Assembly (NCBI RefSeq): GCF_041146795.1
Contig: NC_135172.1
Location: 12,204,137-12,268,136, forward strand
Length of the DNA: 64,000 bases
Direction: 5' to 3'
From: Maylandia zebra
Lineage: Eukaryota; Chordata; Actinopteri; Cichliformes; Cichlidae
Positions 22,293-32,829 of the stretch are shown here, one piece after another; position 1 is the first letter of the stretch; each line of letters starts with the position of its first letter. A program made the position numbers and the translations under genes. Under the pieces are notes generated by a model. That model saw only the letters and a list, made by a program, of their open reading frames with translations. It was not told the DNA's origin and searched no databases.

Positions 22293-23643
22293 TTAAAAAA
22301 ATAATAATAAAGCAACAAAGTGGGTCGCTCTTTGACAGTAAATTCCAGTGCGGTCCGCTCCAATCTCCTCAGGCTGACTCTCTTCTAGGCTCTCCTGACT
22401 GTTCCCTTTACATGCTGATGATGTGTCTTGTAAATCTGGATCCCTTTCCAGCAGGACGCTCCTCTTTTTCAGACAGTACCTCAGCTGCTCTCTCTCCTGA
22501 CAGTCAGCTGTCCACCTCTGCATGGCCAGTCGAGCCAGCGCCGGCATTTGAGGCAGAGCTCGGAGCAGAGCGGGCAGCCAGGCTGAGCACAGAGCAGAGG
22601 TTGAAGGTCGCAAACTGACATCCACGTCTTCCAGAGAGCCCAGACCTCCTGCTGCAAACAGACTGCACCAACCGTTGTCTCCCACCAAGCTGTTGTAGGA
22701 CAGATCCAGTGCACGGAGTGAGGAGAGACAGCCCCGTCTGCACACGGCAGCTGCACAGAGGAAGAGGACCCATTGATAACTGATCACTTTATGCCTGTTC
22801 ACTTTACTGTTTTGTTCACAATGTTTCTGATGGAGACAAAAATAACACCGAATAGTTTCATTGTTTTGTTTTATACGACAGCTACAGATGCTGGCAGCAT
22901 GAAATAAATGAAAGAAATATCAATTTCCTTCAGGCTTTACTTGTCTTAATATACATTTATGCAGCCTAATGATCCACTACAGACCAAAAAAGAAAAAGTA
23001 TAATGTCATTGTGTGTTAGTTACCCAGATGTTGCATGTCATCAGTGGTGAGCTCGCAGCTGCAAAGACGGAGCTCGCTGACGACTGATGGCTGCAGAGCA
23101 TCCAGCAGGAGCGCCAAGTGACCGCCAACCACTTTACACCAGGAAATATCCACCGTGCGCAGATAGGACACCGCCAGGGCTGATGCATAAACACAAAGTT
23201 TTCACCATTTCAGGCTAGAGGGTGGAAGAGGTATTCAGGGAGAATGACTTGAAGGAAAACTTCTATAAATAAACAAGTGTGTGTGTGTGTGTTACCCAGA
23301 GCAGTGAAGGACTCGTTGCTCATGTAGCAGCTGTTGAATGGCAGCCGCCTCATTTGTGTCGCAGGGAGGGCGGAGACCAGCAGGTGGACCACACCTCCCA
23401 CTTCCTTATTGGATGACACATCAAGCTCGGTCAGTGCAGTGAGAGAGGGCAGCACCTGGACTGAAAAACAACGAGTCACATGACTGCTGCAGCGAGCATG
23501 CGATTAGTGTCCGGCGTGTGAGATTGGTAGCAACTGACTCAGAGCCTCTAGATCATCTCGCGTGAGGCAACACAGGTGGAGGTCGAGTCTCTCCAGGTGT
23601 GTGACGTGAGCCAGGTGAAAGGTGAGGCGGCTCAGTCCACCAG
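22293..23643 (-). pseudogene. Leucine-rich-repeat protein exons (LRRC31-like), left copy
   Basis: Four minus-strand exons, 23643-23539, 23460-23296, 23179-23024 and 22750-22293, all with AG/GT borders and consistent phases, encode about 290 residues of ribonuclease-inhibitor-type LRRs: THLERLDLHLCCLTRDDLEA, LTALTELDVSSNKEVGGVVH, LRTVDISWCKVVGGHLALLL, VSELRLCSCELTTDDMLHLA and SSLRALDLSYNSLVGDNGWC. A charged C-terminus and stop follow. LRRC31 is my best family guess, on the GDNGW and DVSLRPST motifs, with moderate certainty. No initiating exon is present. The first LRR exon lies only about 140 bp from the second HERC exon and is phase-compatible with it. Confidence 0.7.
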
Positions 23644-23785
23644 CTAGAAGCAGCTTTACAGTATATTAATCAGAACAATGCTGCTCTCTAATGTATCTTG
23701 GTAAAGCGCAGAAAAATCTAATGTTTTATATGATACAGTGTGATTTCAGTAACATATCATAATGGAGGCTTCAGCAAGTACTTAC

Positions 23786-25200
23786 GAAGGACATCTTTCC
23801 TCTGCTCTTCAGTTAGTTCATCAAATACCTCCCAAAACATCTGTATGGTGGGGTGGCGGTCATGATATCTCCAACCATAACTTGTGTTCTGAAAACAGTG
23901 AAAATGACTGTTATAATCATAGAGTTTGTAAGGTCAGGCATACACTATGTTGCCAAAAGTATTCCCTAACACATCCAAATCATTCAATTAATGTGTTCCA
24001 ATCACTTCCATGGACACAGGTGTATTAAATCAAGCACCTAGGCATGCAGACTACTTCTACAAACATGTGTGAAAGGACGAGTCGCTCTCAGGAACTGAAT
24101 GAATTCCAGCATGGTAATGTGATAGGATGCACCAGTGCAACAAGTCCAGTCATGAAATTTCCTCGCTATTAAATATTCCATAGTCAGCTGTTAGTGATAT
24201 TATAACAAAGTGGAAGTAATTGGAAATGACAGCTAGTCAGCTGATGCTAAGGCTCATAGTGCACTTAAGTCACCAATATCTGCAGTCTGCTGTTGTTACA
24301 GATGTCCAAACTTCATTGGTTTCCATGGCTGAGCAGCTGCATCCCAGCCTTACACTGACAAACACAATGCAAAGCGTCAGATGGAGTGATTTAAGCATCT
24401 CAACACTGGACTCTAAAGCAGTGGAGATGTGTTTACTGGAGTGACGAATCACACTTCTCTGACTGGCAATTCGATGGATGTGTCAGGGTTTGGTGGTTGC
24501 CAGAAGTACTTGTCTGACTGCACTGTGCCAAGTGTAAAGTGTGGGCATGTGTGCACATGGCTGGGCACCAGTGCACAATACAAGGTCCATAAAGACATGG
24601 ATGAGTGAGTTTGGTGTAGAAGAACTGGACTAGCCTGCACAGAGTCCTGACCTCAACCTGATAGAACATCTTTGGGATGAATTAGAGCAGCAACTGTGAG
24701 CCAGGCCTTCTCCTCCAACGTCAGTGTCTGACACCACAAATGCACCTCTGGAAGAATAGTCAAAAAATTCCCATAAACACACCTAAACCTTGTGGAAAGC
24801 TTTCCCAGAAGAGTGGAAGCAGTTATAGCTGCGAAGGGTGGGCTGACTATTATATTATACTATCATACAAAAGTCTGGATTAAGACTGAGATGTGACTCA
24901 AGTTCATATTTGTGTTAAAGCAGCCGACTGAATGCTTTTGACAGTATGCAGTACACAGTTATTGTGCTACAGGACAGCTGTGAAACTACAGCCTGTGTCT
25001 GTTTGGCTGACTGTACCTGTTTGAACTTTTCCCAGTCATGCACGTCCTGGCCGACCAGCACTCCCTGCAGCTCCTCTGGTCGAAACAGCCTCACCAAATC
25101 CTGCTCACACACCAGGAAGAAGCCTCGCTTGAACTCCTGGAACAGACTCTCCACTGATGTGTTGAAGGCATGATTCACATAGGCCTCCACAAACTCCTTC
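23786..25200 (-). pseudogene. HERC3/4-like HECT domain exons, left copy
   Basis: HERC proteins are HECT ubiquitin ligases. Two minus-strand exons remain: 25200-25017 (EFVEAYVNHAFNTSVESLF, DLVRLFRPEELQGVLVGQDV) and 23888-23786 (YGWRYHDRHPTIQMFWEVFD, ELTEEQRKD), both with canonical splice sites. They cover the middle of the HECT domain. The catalytic-Cys exon and all RCC1 repeats are missing here. The left copy has Val where the right arm and spacer copies have Phe after RKD. A degenerate Tc1 element (23943-24953) occupies the intron. Confidence 0.85.
23943..24953 (+). mobile_element. Tc1-like transposon, internally deleted
   Basis: The termini are CACTATGTTGCCAAAAGTAT at the left and a decayed TGCTTTTGACAGTATG at the right. 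In between are recognisable Tc1 transposase gene words (AATTCCAGCATGGTAATGTG, TTTCCATGGCTGAGCAGCTG, GTTATAGCTGCGAAGGGTGG) but no intact frame. Both arm copies lack about 129 bp that the spacer copy keeps; the gap sits after CCAAGTGTAAAGTGTGG. Confidence 0.85.
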
Positions 25201-26141
25201 CTGTTTAGGAGGGAAAATGTTAAATTAGCAAACATTTCACAGAGACAAAGGTGCTGCAGATGAACCTCACAAACACTTCATGTTTTATATTTACCTCATA
25301 TTAAGACCTACTAAGGACCTGATTGTTTTTAATTATGTCCTGATACATAAAACCTGAGAGCTCACATAACTGCATATGCTCAGAATAGACAGCACACATG
25401 GATACAAATTACTGCCTTGCAGCAGCAATCTTCAGACCATCACTATGAGCTCCATCCAAGGTTACACTGTTCCTGTTATTAACAGCAGGGGGCACTATCA
25501 GCCACAGACTGGGAGCCAGATATGCTCTGCTGGTGCCTCATTGTTACAAAGGAAAGACTCTATAGTGAGAAACAGCTGAGGGGGAAACACTGATCTGGAA
25601 ACGTCTGAGTGTTACAGAGGATATACATAGCACTGTGGTTCAGTGTCACACAATCACAAACAAATACAGCAAAGTACTAAAAAGGGTGTTGCCTCCAAAG
25701 ATTGCTTTTACTGGTTTGGAGCTTAGGAGGCTTAATAACAACAGGCATGAATGAAGACAGATCAGAACAGCTGTTTGATCACAGCATCCAGTACCAACAC
25801 AATCATCCACACTCAAGAGCCTGTTGGCTTCAGAGTCAGCAGCTGAATGTCTAAAATATCAAATGTCATTTTTGGTCCATCAGCTACAGCATGAACTGCT
25901 TAAAGTGAGAAGCAGCCTGAAGCCCGACAGATTCATCTTTCCAGACTGAAAATATCTCAGAGTGAACCGAGTGGTGCGTTTTCAGGGTGATCTCACAAAG
26001 TCAAATCCCTTTAATGATGTTCTGTCCTGTCTTCCTCTATCAAAAGCACACAAACACTATAAAACATTGTTTCGGTGCTTTGGGGTTTTGTTTTCTACAC
26101 AGAGGTATAGCACGACTAGACCCTAAAGGCAGGCTGCTCAC

Positions 26142-26226
26142 CTACAACCAGCTCATGAACATCTTTCCAATGGAGCTCGCTGCCCTTCTCGTGGATGAGG
26201 GTCACTGTGATCCTCCGCTGGATCCC
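26142..26226 (-). pseudogene. Isolated KIF1-family exon, left copy
   Basis: An 85-bp exon with a TGCTGCAG acceptor and GTGAGC donor encodes [20 protein letters not shown] and KDVRELVVG, a well-conserved KIF1 stretch ([22 protein letters not shown] in the family). In a normal KIF1 gene it lies upstream of the exons found at 18375-19669, in the same orientation. The HERC and LRR fragments lie between the two KIF1 pieces. Confidence 0.8.
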
Positions 26227-26373
26227 CTGCAGCAAACATAACAGGAGCTCAGGATCACAGTGAGCACAGCTAGAGCAACATTACGCTTTAAAAGAAGATA
26301 TTCAACTGTGTACAAAGGAAGCAGTTACCACTGTGTGAGTAATAAGGAAACAACATGTGCACCAATCCTGTAC

Positions 26374-27313
26374 CTGGGGAGCACTTGCTGAACCTTCTTG
26401 GTACCAGCCAGGTGAGCGCTGATATCTGGACACTTCACAGCTCGAGAGCGCTCCATGAGGAGACGAGCATCCCAGCTCTGCAATGGAAAACAGACAATGA
26501 ATTCTCTGCTTTTTATCATTAGATGTATTTCTGTATTAAAAAATTCCGTTTATTGGGCCACTTTGTGCTAGAAGAATTTTTCCAGCATAAAATAGCCTCT
26601 ATCATTTCACTAACTAACTTATTTCACTGCTGCTAATGACGTTTCACAAACTGTCACAGGTTTTTTAGCTTCGTTCGTATAAACTTTCTTGTGGTTGAGA
26701 TTCTCGAGAAAACAGCCAGCACACTGAGCAGCAGAGGGTGACAACAGTTGGTTTATAATACGCTGAGATTTGACAGACAGAGACAGAAGAATGAAGGAGA
26801 ACAACACAGAGTCACGCTATCAAGGAGAACCTGGACGGTAGATTCAGCAGTTTGGCTTGAAGCTTGCAAACTGTTTTAACTTGTTATGTCCGATTAAGTT
26901 TTCCTTCCAGGATGCTCGCCAGTTTTCTTTCACTTGTTTCCTGCCAGCAGAATGCATACACAGCTGCAGTAACTACACACAATGTTGCAGAAAACATGGA
27001 GCAGCAACAAACATGTGTTGGTCTCTAATCACCCATTCAAACTCACACAGCGACAGGTCTGTGGTCACTTATATCAGCCAATCAGGGCTAGACTTGGTGT
27101 TGCTTAGCAGGGAAAGAAATAAACTCAATGATAATGACGCTCCAGTTTCTCATGAATACGAATCACTTTAAGCAAGTCTGCAGGTTTCATTTAGTGTTTT
27201 TAACTAAACTCTTTGATGTAATCATTCTGAGTGCAAATCAAAAGTTGGACCTGTTCAGAAGTGTAGTTGTCGGGCATGTAACCGTTCCTGAAACACGCCA
27301 CAGTTTGCCGTCC
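26374..27313 (-). pseudogene. gss: Glutathione synthetase exons, left copy
   Basis: Glutathione synthetase joins gamma-glutamylcysteine and glycine in the cytosol. Two minus-strand exons are present: 27313-27251 (TVECFRNGYMPDNYTSEQ, after a CACTTCAG acceptor) and 26477-26374 ([35 protein letters not shown], donor GTACAG). The exons are adjacent in the normal gene and join in phase. The first seems two residues shorter than the family consensus around VVYFRNGYMP. The remaining exons, including the ATP-grasp core, are missing. Confidence 0.85.
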
Positions 27314-27590
27314 CTGAAGTGAAAGTGACACAAAAGACACAATCCATGTCGACACACAGCGACCTCCATCTCCTCTTCATCCAGTTTGGAGGCCTTCCTT
27401 GAAGTCTCTCGTGCTGCTGTCCACTGGGAATCCCCACATGTGCCTCTTCCCCGTGTCTACGACATGTAACAAATATAATAAAATAGCAAGAAATTATAAA
27501 GTAAATGACAAGATTTTCCATTTACTCTAATTTAACAGTAGTCATCTTGCAGAAGACAGTCGTTTGGTTACTATAGTAAAAACTATTATG

Positions 27591-27809
27591 TCACACAAAC
27601 ACAAACACAAAGAACATCAACAATGAGCACCTTTCTTTTTGCTGAAAGTGATATAGCTTTCTGTTACCATCAACTGAAACCGCCAACATTTCAGGTGTGC
27701 ATGCTGGGCAGCTGAAGCTGACATCACAGCACAGCTGCTCTTCCTCATCAAGAAAGCTGTGCTGCAGTGCATCGCTTTTGGCACGCCCAGTCTGTATGTA
27801 CAGAAACAT
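27591..27809 (-). mobile_element. Possible KDZ/Zisupton transposase fragment, left copy
   Basis: The minus strand encodes DEEEQLCCDVSFSCPACTPE and MLAVSVDGNRKLYHFQ, which resembles the CPAC...DGN.K.YRF motif of KDZ (Kyakuja-Dileera-Zisupton) transposases. The assignment rests on that motif alone. Confidence 0.35.
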
Positions 27810-27888
27810 AACAGAGGAGTAAATATTTGCATCTGCTTATTGAAAAACAATATCAAAGAAATACTTCACTCAGCCTTCCCCCACACTT

Positions 27889-28323
27889 GCAGTTGCTTGC
27901 AAAAGTATTCGCCCCCCTCAGATCTGTGGCAAGATCTGAAACTGCTGTTCACAAACGCTGTCCATCTAATCTGACTGAGCTGGAGCTGTTTTGCAAAGAA
28001 GAATGGGCAAAGATTTCAGTCTCTAGATGTGCAAAGCTGGTAGAGACAGACCCTAAAAGACTGGCAGCTGTAACTGCAGCAAAAGGTGGTTCTACAAAGT
28101 ATTGAGTCAGGGGGCTGAATAATTACGCACACCCCACTTTGCAGTTATTTATTTGTAAAAAATGTTTGGAATCATGTATGATTTTCCTTCCACTTCTCAC
28201 GTGTGCACCACTTTGTGTTGGTCTTTCACGTGGAAGTCCAATAAAATTGATTCATGTTTGTGGCTGTAATGTGACAAAATGTGGAAAAGTTCAAGGGGGC
28301 CGAATACTTTTGCAAGCCACTGT
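27889..28323 (+). mobile_element. Non-autonomous Tc1-like element, left copy
   Basis: Inverted ends: GTTGCTTGCAAAAGTATTCG at the left and CGAATACTTTTGCAAGCCAC at the right. The interior keeps a transposase C-terminus (EEWAKISVSRCAKLVETDPK, RLAAVTAAKGGSTKY). Its transposase N-terminus and catalytic core are deleted. Confidence 0.85.
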
Positions 28324-28951
28324 AGTACCACGCTCCAACAGTTTTGCAAACTAGAGGCCATCCTGCTACACATAAAATATATCAGTGTCATAAATGTTAG
28401 TTTAGTCACGTGTTTGTTTATTATCCTTATTGTTTTATCTGGGACTGTTTGCAAACATCTCAGAGAGAGGAGACACCAGCATCTGAACAGAGACTCAAAC
28501 CAGCAACCTGCAGCTCCCTGCTTGGCTGCTCCAGTTTTCTCCTCTCTCATGTTGCCCACCAGTGATTTCTAGCTGCCCACCCACACAGCAGGCTAGAATA
28601 TGCACTGAGCCTCAGCACCATGGTTGCAATACTTGGACATGTTTTCTTTATTAAATAATGAACCAGACCCCAAAAAGTAAACAGCTGTTATTGCTAGGCA
28701 ACGGGAGCAGCATTTGGTGATGCAGCACCTGACATTCCTGACCATGTGGGCGGAGCATGCATGGAATGGAATGTTTTGTAGAACTGTGCAACACAAGCAC
28801 TTAGTTACAGCATTTTTCATTTTATCCAGACACAGCTAGAGACACATCTACAGCAGCATCTCTGTGCAGGACAGACGACGGTTGAAGAAAAAAACACATC
28901 GAAAACTTCACTTCTCTACAAAACTTTGGTTCCTTTGTTTAAAAGGCCAAA

Positions 28952-30019
28952 ATGAATCAAGGGAGATCGAGAAGAGGATTGGTGAGTGCGTCACCATACA
29001 GTACAGAACAGTCTGAGCTGATTAAACTACGAGAAGAATTTCAAATAATACAGGCTGAAAATGTCAAATTAAAAGAAGTGGCAGAAGAATCAAGAGGAGA
29101 AGCTGAAAATTCAAAGTTTGAAACCGAAGTAGTATTGAAGGAATTACTGCATGTGGGTCTAAAGCTTAAAGGAGAGAAGATGGGAAAACAACAAGCAGAA
29201 AATGAGAATGAAAACATCAAGAAAGAACTGTTGGAAGCTCAAAAAGCATTGCAGGAAGAGAAAAGCACAGCACAAGAAGCTAAAAATAAATATCAAACTG
29301 CAAAGAAGGAGGCAGAAAATGTGATGCAGGAATTACAGGAGGTGCAGGAAGCTTTTGAAGGGGAGAAAAGGAAAATGCAGTTGGCAGCACAAGAAGCTGA
29401 AAATGTAACGGCTGAAGCTGAAATACTCAGGAAGGAATTACTGCATGTAAAGCAACAACTTGAAGAGGAGAAAAAACGTAAACACGAGGCAGAAAATGAG
29501 ATTGAAAATATGAAGAAAGAATTGTTGGAAGCTCAAAAAGTGTTGGAGGAAGAGAAATTTAAAATACAGGAAGCAAAGAAAGAAATGGAAAATACAAAGA
29601 GTTTCACTCAAAACATGAGGAAGAAGTTGCTGGAAACAGAGGAAGAAATAGAAAAAGAGACACATGGAAAATGGGAGGCAAAACAGGAAAGTGAAACTCT
29701 GAAGAAGAAACTGATGAAAGTGCAAGAAGAACTTGCAGAAGAGAAAATTGAGTTGAAGGTATTCAAGAAAGAAACGACAGCCTCTGAGGTGACCAAGAAA
29801 GGCTGCAAAGATGCACTTAAAGAAATGCAAAAGCACAAAAAGGAAGCTAAAGAGCTCCTGAAACAGAAAGTCAAACTGGCCAAACAGCAGCTGAAAGAAG
29901 CATTTAAAGACGCCGAGGAGCAGCTAAACAAAACTTTAAAAGAGCTGAAGGCAAAAGAAAAAGAAAAGAAAGCCGAGGACAGGAGTGGATTCTGGAGCAG
30001 ACTGCTGAGAAAAAACTGA
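28952..30019 (+). CDS. Uncharacterised intronless coiled-coil protein, left copy
   Basis: A complete 355-residue ORF with start context CCAAAATGA. After a short basic Ser-rich head (MNQGRSRRGLVSASPYS) almost the whole protein is Glu/Lys/Leu-rich heptad sequence expected to form a long coiled coil, ending in a non-coiled RSGFWSRLLRKN. There is an internal duplication: KELLHV at residues 63 and 161 and KKELLEAQK at 90 and 188, a 98-residue period equal to 14 heptads. AATAAA signals lie near 30170 and 30270. I recognise no family. No signal peptide or membrane segment is visible. The mirror copy encodes an identical protein. It could be a real gene or a low-complexity ORF retained by chance, but its length, codon pattern and preservation favour a gene. 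Confidence 0.65.
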   Translation: MNQGRSRRGLVSASPYSTEQSELIKLREEFQIIQAENVKLKEVAEESRGEAENSKFETEVVLKELLHVGLKLKGEKMGKQQAENENENIKKELLEAQKALQEEKSTAQEAKNKYQTAKKEAENVMQELQEVQEAFEGEKRKMQLAAQEAENVTAEAEILRKELLHVKQQLEEEKKRKHEAENEIENMKKELLEAQKVLEEEKFKIQEAKKEMENTKSFTQNMRKKLLETEEEIEKETHGKWEAKQESETLKKKLMKVQEELAEEKIELKVFKKETTASEVTKKGCKDALKEMQKHKKEAKELLKQKVKLAKQQLKEAFKDAEEQLNKTLKELKAKEKEKKAEDRSGFWSRLLRKN

Positions 30020-30479
30020 CCCAGCAGCATCAAGTTTAAGGAGAGCAATAGTTTCTTCCTCCTTCCCCCTCTCTCAACCTTTCTTTCACAAAAATCCCCC
30101 CAAACTTGACTTGGGACGTTTGTTTGTTTTTAAAAACTCTATTCTGAATACATGTACTGAAATACACAAATAAAAATGCCATAACTTGACCTCACGTTGC
30201 CGGCTTCTTTTCTTGTGTGTCTGTGGATGTAAAACAGTAACACACTTTCTGCTCTGTGTGTTTTTAATTGTAAATAAATGCAATATATCTTCATTTTAAA
30301 AACTTCTGCTCTAAATCTTTTTTTAGCAAAATGCTTTTTTTGCCCCTTCCTGATTTCTTATGTTTTAACATGTTTGTTACATTTACATGTTTCCGATTTC
30401 AAGTGTTAACACAGATGGTCAGAGACAGAGGTCTGGACAGCTCTTTCCCTTTATTTGTATTTATTCAGGTTATTTTTAT

Positions 30480-31047
30480 ACTCAAAAATCCATCCACAAG
30501 CTTCAACGCGTCCAGAACTCTGCTGCCCGTATCATCACCAGGACCCCTTCTATCCACCACATTACTCCTGTTCTGCAGCAGTTTCACTGGCTCCCGGTCA
30601 AATATCGTATCAATTTCAAAATACTCTTGTACACATTTAAGGCTATTCATCATCTCTGCCCTCCATATCTTTCTGATCTGGTTAAGATCACCGCCCCATC
30701 TCGTTGTCTCAGATCTACTTCTTCCCTTTCACTCTCCGTCCCCTCCCCCCGTCTTGCCACCATGGGGAGCAGGGCTTTCAGCTGCTCTGCTCCACGACTC
30801 TGGAATCCCCTACCTCCTGATTTAAGAAATATCTCTTCCTTCTCTCTCTTTAAGTCCCAACTCAAAACTCACTTGTTCAAAATAGCTTATCCCACATAAC
30901 CTCTCCACTCTGCTCTTTTAAATTAGTTTATGTCTTATGCTTTTACGATTGTGTAAACTGCTTGTTTTTATGTTGCTTTTTATTCTAATGTGTACAGTGA
31001 CCTTGAGTGTTTTGAAAGGCGCTTTCAAATAAAATGTATTATTATTA
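30480..31047 (+). mobile_element. LINE C-terminal fragment with 3' tail, left copy
   Basis: The plus strand encodes LQRVQNSAARIITRTPSIHH, VLQQFHWLPVKYRINFKILL, PSRCLRSTSSLSLSVPSPRL and RLWNPLPPDL, the C-terminus of an L2/Rex-like LINE ORF2. A 3' UTR ending in AGGCGCTTTCAAATAAAATG and (TATTAT)n follows. A 36-bp piece of this element (about 30511-30546) recurs at the inner right breakpoint at 38470-38507. Confidence 0.85.
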
Positions 31048-31135
31048 TCTTTGAAATATCTCAGTGTGACACTGATACTGTACATGAGTGTGGTAGGTTT
31101 TGAAAACAGCATCAGCAGAGTACACAGCAAAGGGG

Positions 31136-31155
31136 AAAGGAACAATTGTTCCTTT
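31136..31155. repeat. 20-bp perfect palindrome
   Basis: AAAGGAACAATTGTTCCTTT is self-complementary; the mirror copy is at 38975-38994. It may be the centre of a decayed element. Confidence 0.6.
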
Positions 31156-31317
31156 CAAATTTTTTACAAAACATCCAATCCTGGATCATATCCATATCCA
31201 CTTAGGATCGAGTGATCCAAATACACCACATTGTGACAATAACCATGGCATAGCAGCTGATGAGCAGCAGATAGATACTGCTCATGGCACCACTGGTGCA
31301 ACTAGACTTGCAGTCAA

Positions 31318-31436
31318 GACTGCCAAAACCAAGACCAAGACCAGAGGGTATCGAGACCAAGACAAGACTAAGAACAAGTCGAGACCAAGTCGAGACGAGA
31401 CGAAGTCGAGACGAGACGAGACCAAGACAAACAAAA
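31318..31436 (+). repeat. GAGACCAAG-type simple repeat, left copy
   Basis: Irregular tandem units of GAGACCAAGTC, GAGACGA and AAGACCAAGAC. A low-complexity tract of this kind is common in fish repeats. The mirror is at about 38694-38812. Confidence 0.75.
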
Positions 31437-31622
31437 GAGTCTTTAAACTGCAGCCAGATTCTGCTTCGTTTACGGGTGTCAGGCATATTTATGTGTTTTT
31501 GCTTTCACACAGCCCTCCTCACCACTGTCTACTGTCTCACTCACTTACTGAGAGGACAGACGCACCCTCCACTTGACTGTCGAGAAATGCAGATCCAAAA
31601 GCAACAACATGGCAGGTCAAGA

Positions 31623-32062
31623 GACAACAGCAGTATCCTGAGCAGCGAGGGGTCCAGCAGCAACAGCAGTATGTGCAAAAGGCATCAGCAAGGAGAAAAC
31701 ACCATCATCATGACTGGATGGATGGAGATGCATTTCCAACAAGCTGCAAATTCACTGTGTGTGAATGCAAATTGAGAACACTGTCTGAGTTGGACATTTG
31801 TTACGTTTGGAGTGAAACGGCAATGGAAGAGACAGTGGGCGTAGATTTCGTTTTGGCATTGGTGGGGACCAATGACCAATGATTCAGGGTTATTTTTCCT
31901 TTTTGTCTGTGCTTCTTGATAACAAAAGGAGAAATGGACTTGCCTAAATATCCTCTTCTACATGCTTTTAAACTATTTAAAATTACAATTGATAGTTTTA
32001 TATGTGAGTTATATAATGCTAAATTACAATTAAACAAATGACTAAGTATTTTAGACTTTCAG
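31623..32062. other. Spacer start, no recognised gene
   Basis: This is the first unique sequence inside the inverted repeat. It begins with CAGCAG/AACAGCAG-rich text. No coding or mobile signature could be supported. Confidence 0.4.
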
Positions 32063-32648
32063 TCAGCAAGCCGGCCTAAAAATACATCAACGTAAACACA
32101 CTGGAGACAAACTGAAATACTGCAAAGAATGTGGGAGAAGCTTCCCCACATCGGGTGACTTAAAACGACATGAACTCTTTCACAGTGGGGTCAAAAAGCA
32201 CCTCTGTGATCAGTGTGGGTCATCCATCACCACTGCAGGTCAGCTTAAAACACACAAACGAGTCCACACAGGAGAGAAACCATACAAGTGCAGACACTGT
32301 GACAAGAGCTTCTCACAGTCAGGTAATCGTAACGAGCATGAACGTACACACATGGAAGGAAACTACAGCTGTGAGCAGTGTGACAAGAGCTTCAGTAATC
32401 TCAGTTCATACTCTGCACACAAACGATCCCACGTTACTAATAAACTGTTTCACTGTTACCACTGTGCCAAAACATTCACTTCATCATCTGCTCTGTGCAA
32501 ACATCAGCGCGATCACGCAGGGCTGAAACCGTTCCCATCACAGGACGACAGCGAATCTGAAGAGAGAGAAACATCCTCTTCTGGTTTCAGAGTCCAACTT
32601 AAAACCCTGGAGATCAGGCTCCACAGAGTTCAGGTCGGCTCTCCTTAA
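32063..32648 (+). CDS. C2H2 zinc-finger protein, 3' exon
   Basis: After a TTAGACTTTCAG acceptor the frame encodes a partial first finger (GLKIHQRKHTG) and five C2H2 fingers: YCKECGRSFPTSGDLKRHE, LCDQCGSSITTAGQLKTHKR, YKCRHCDKSFSQSGNRNEHE, YSCEQCDKSFSNLSSYSAHK and FHCYHCAKTFTSSSALCKHQ. TGEKP-type linkers are present between some fingers, and an acidic tail and stop follow at 32648. AATAAA lies at about 32819. The expected role is sequence-specific DNA binding in the nucleus. All Cys/His pairs are in place, so this exon is intact, but earlier exons (start, KRAB-like or other effector domain) are not in the spacer; upstream lies the repeat breakpoint. Confidence 0.85.
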
Positions 32649-32829
32649 AGACCTAATGAGGCTATGAATCAAACTGTTCCTGTAGTTCCATGTTAATCTT
32701 TATAAATTGTTCTTCTGTAGTGTTTGTGTTCAGTTGTTACCTTTTTTTTCAGTGGTTGGATGAAAAATCAGTTTCCTGTTGTTCAAGTTTTTATTGAATG
32801 TATTTTGTTAAAGTTCTTCAATAAAGTTT

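Larger units (their letters stand above)
11707..31622 (+). repeat. Left arm of giant inverted repeat
   Basis: The reverse complement recurs at 38508-58348. Left plus right coordinates sum to 70130 for most of the arm and to 70055 at the outer end, after an 80-bp deletion and small insertions in the right arm. Homology starts at TGCATTCACTG (11707) and ends at GGTCAAGA (31622). Divergence is low: roughly 20 amino-acid-changing differences across all frames I compared, none of them inside about 27.4-31.6 kb. It contains fragments of serpin, KIF1, CIP2A, LRR, HERC and GSS genes and a complete coiled-coil ORF. Confidence 0.97.

Noticed and set aside
23277-23293. (GT)n run as a regulatory element
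   Set aside because: Short microsatellite just after an LRR exon donor, with nothing else to support function.
30331-30825. 164-codon ORF rich in Ser, Leu and Pro
   Set aside because: Alternative frame over the LINE C-terminal fragment; the real LINE signature is in the neighbouring frame.
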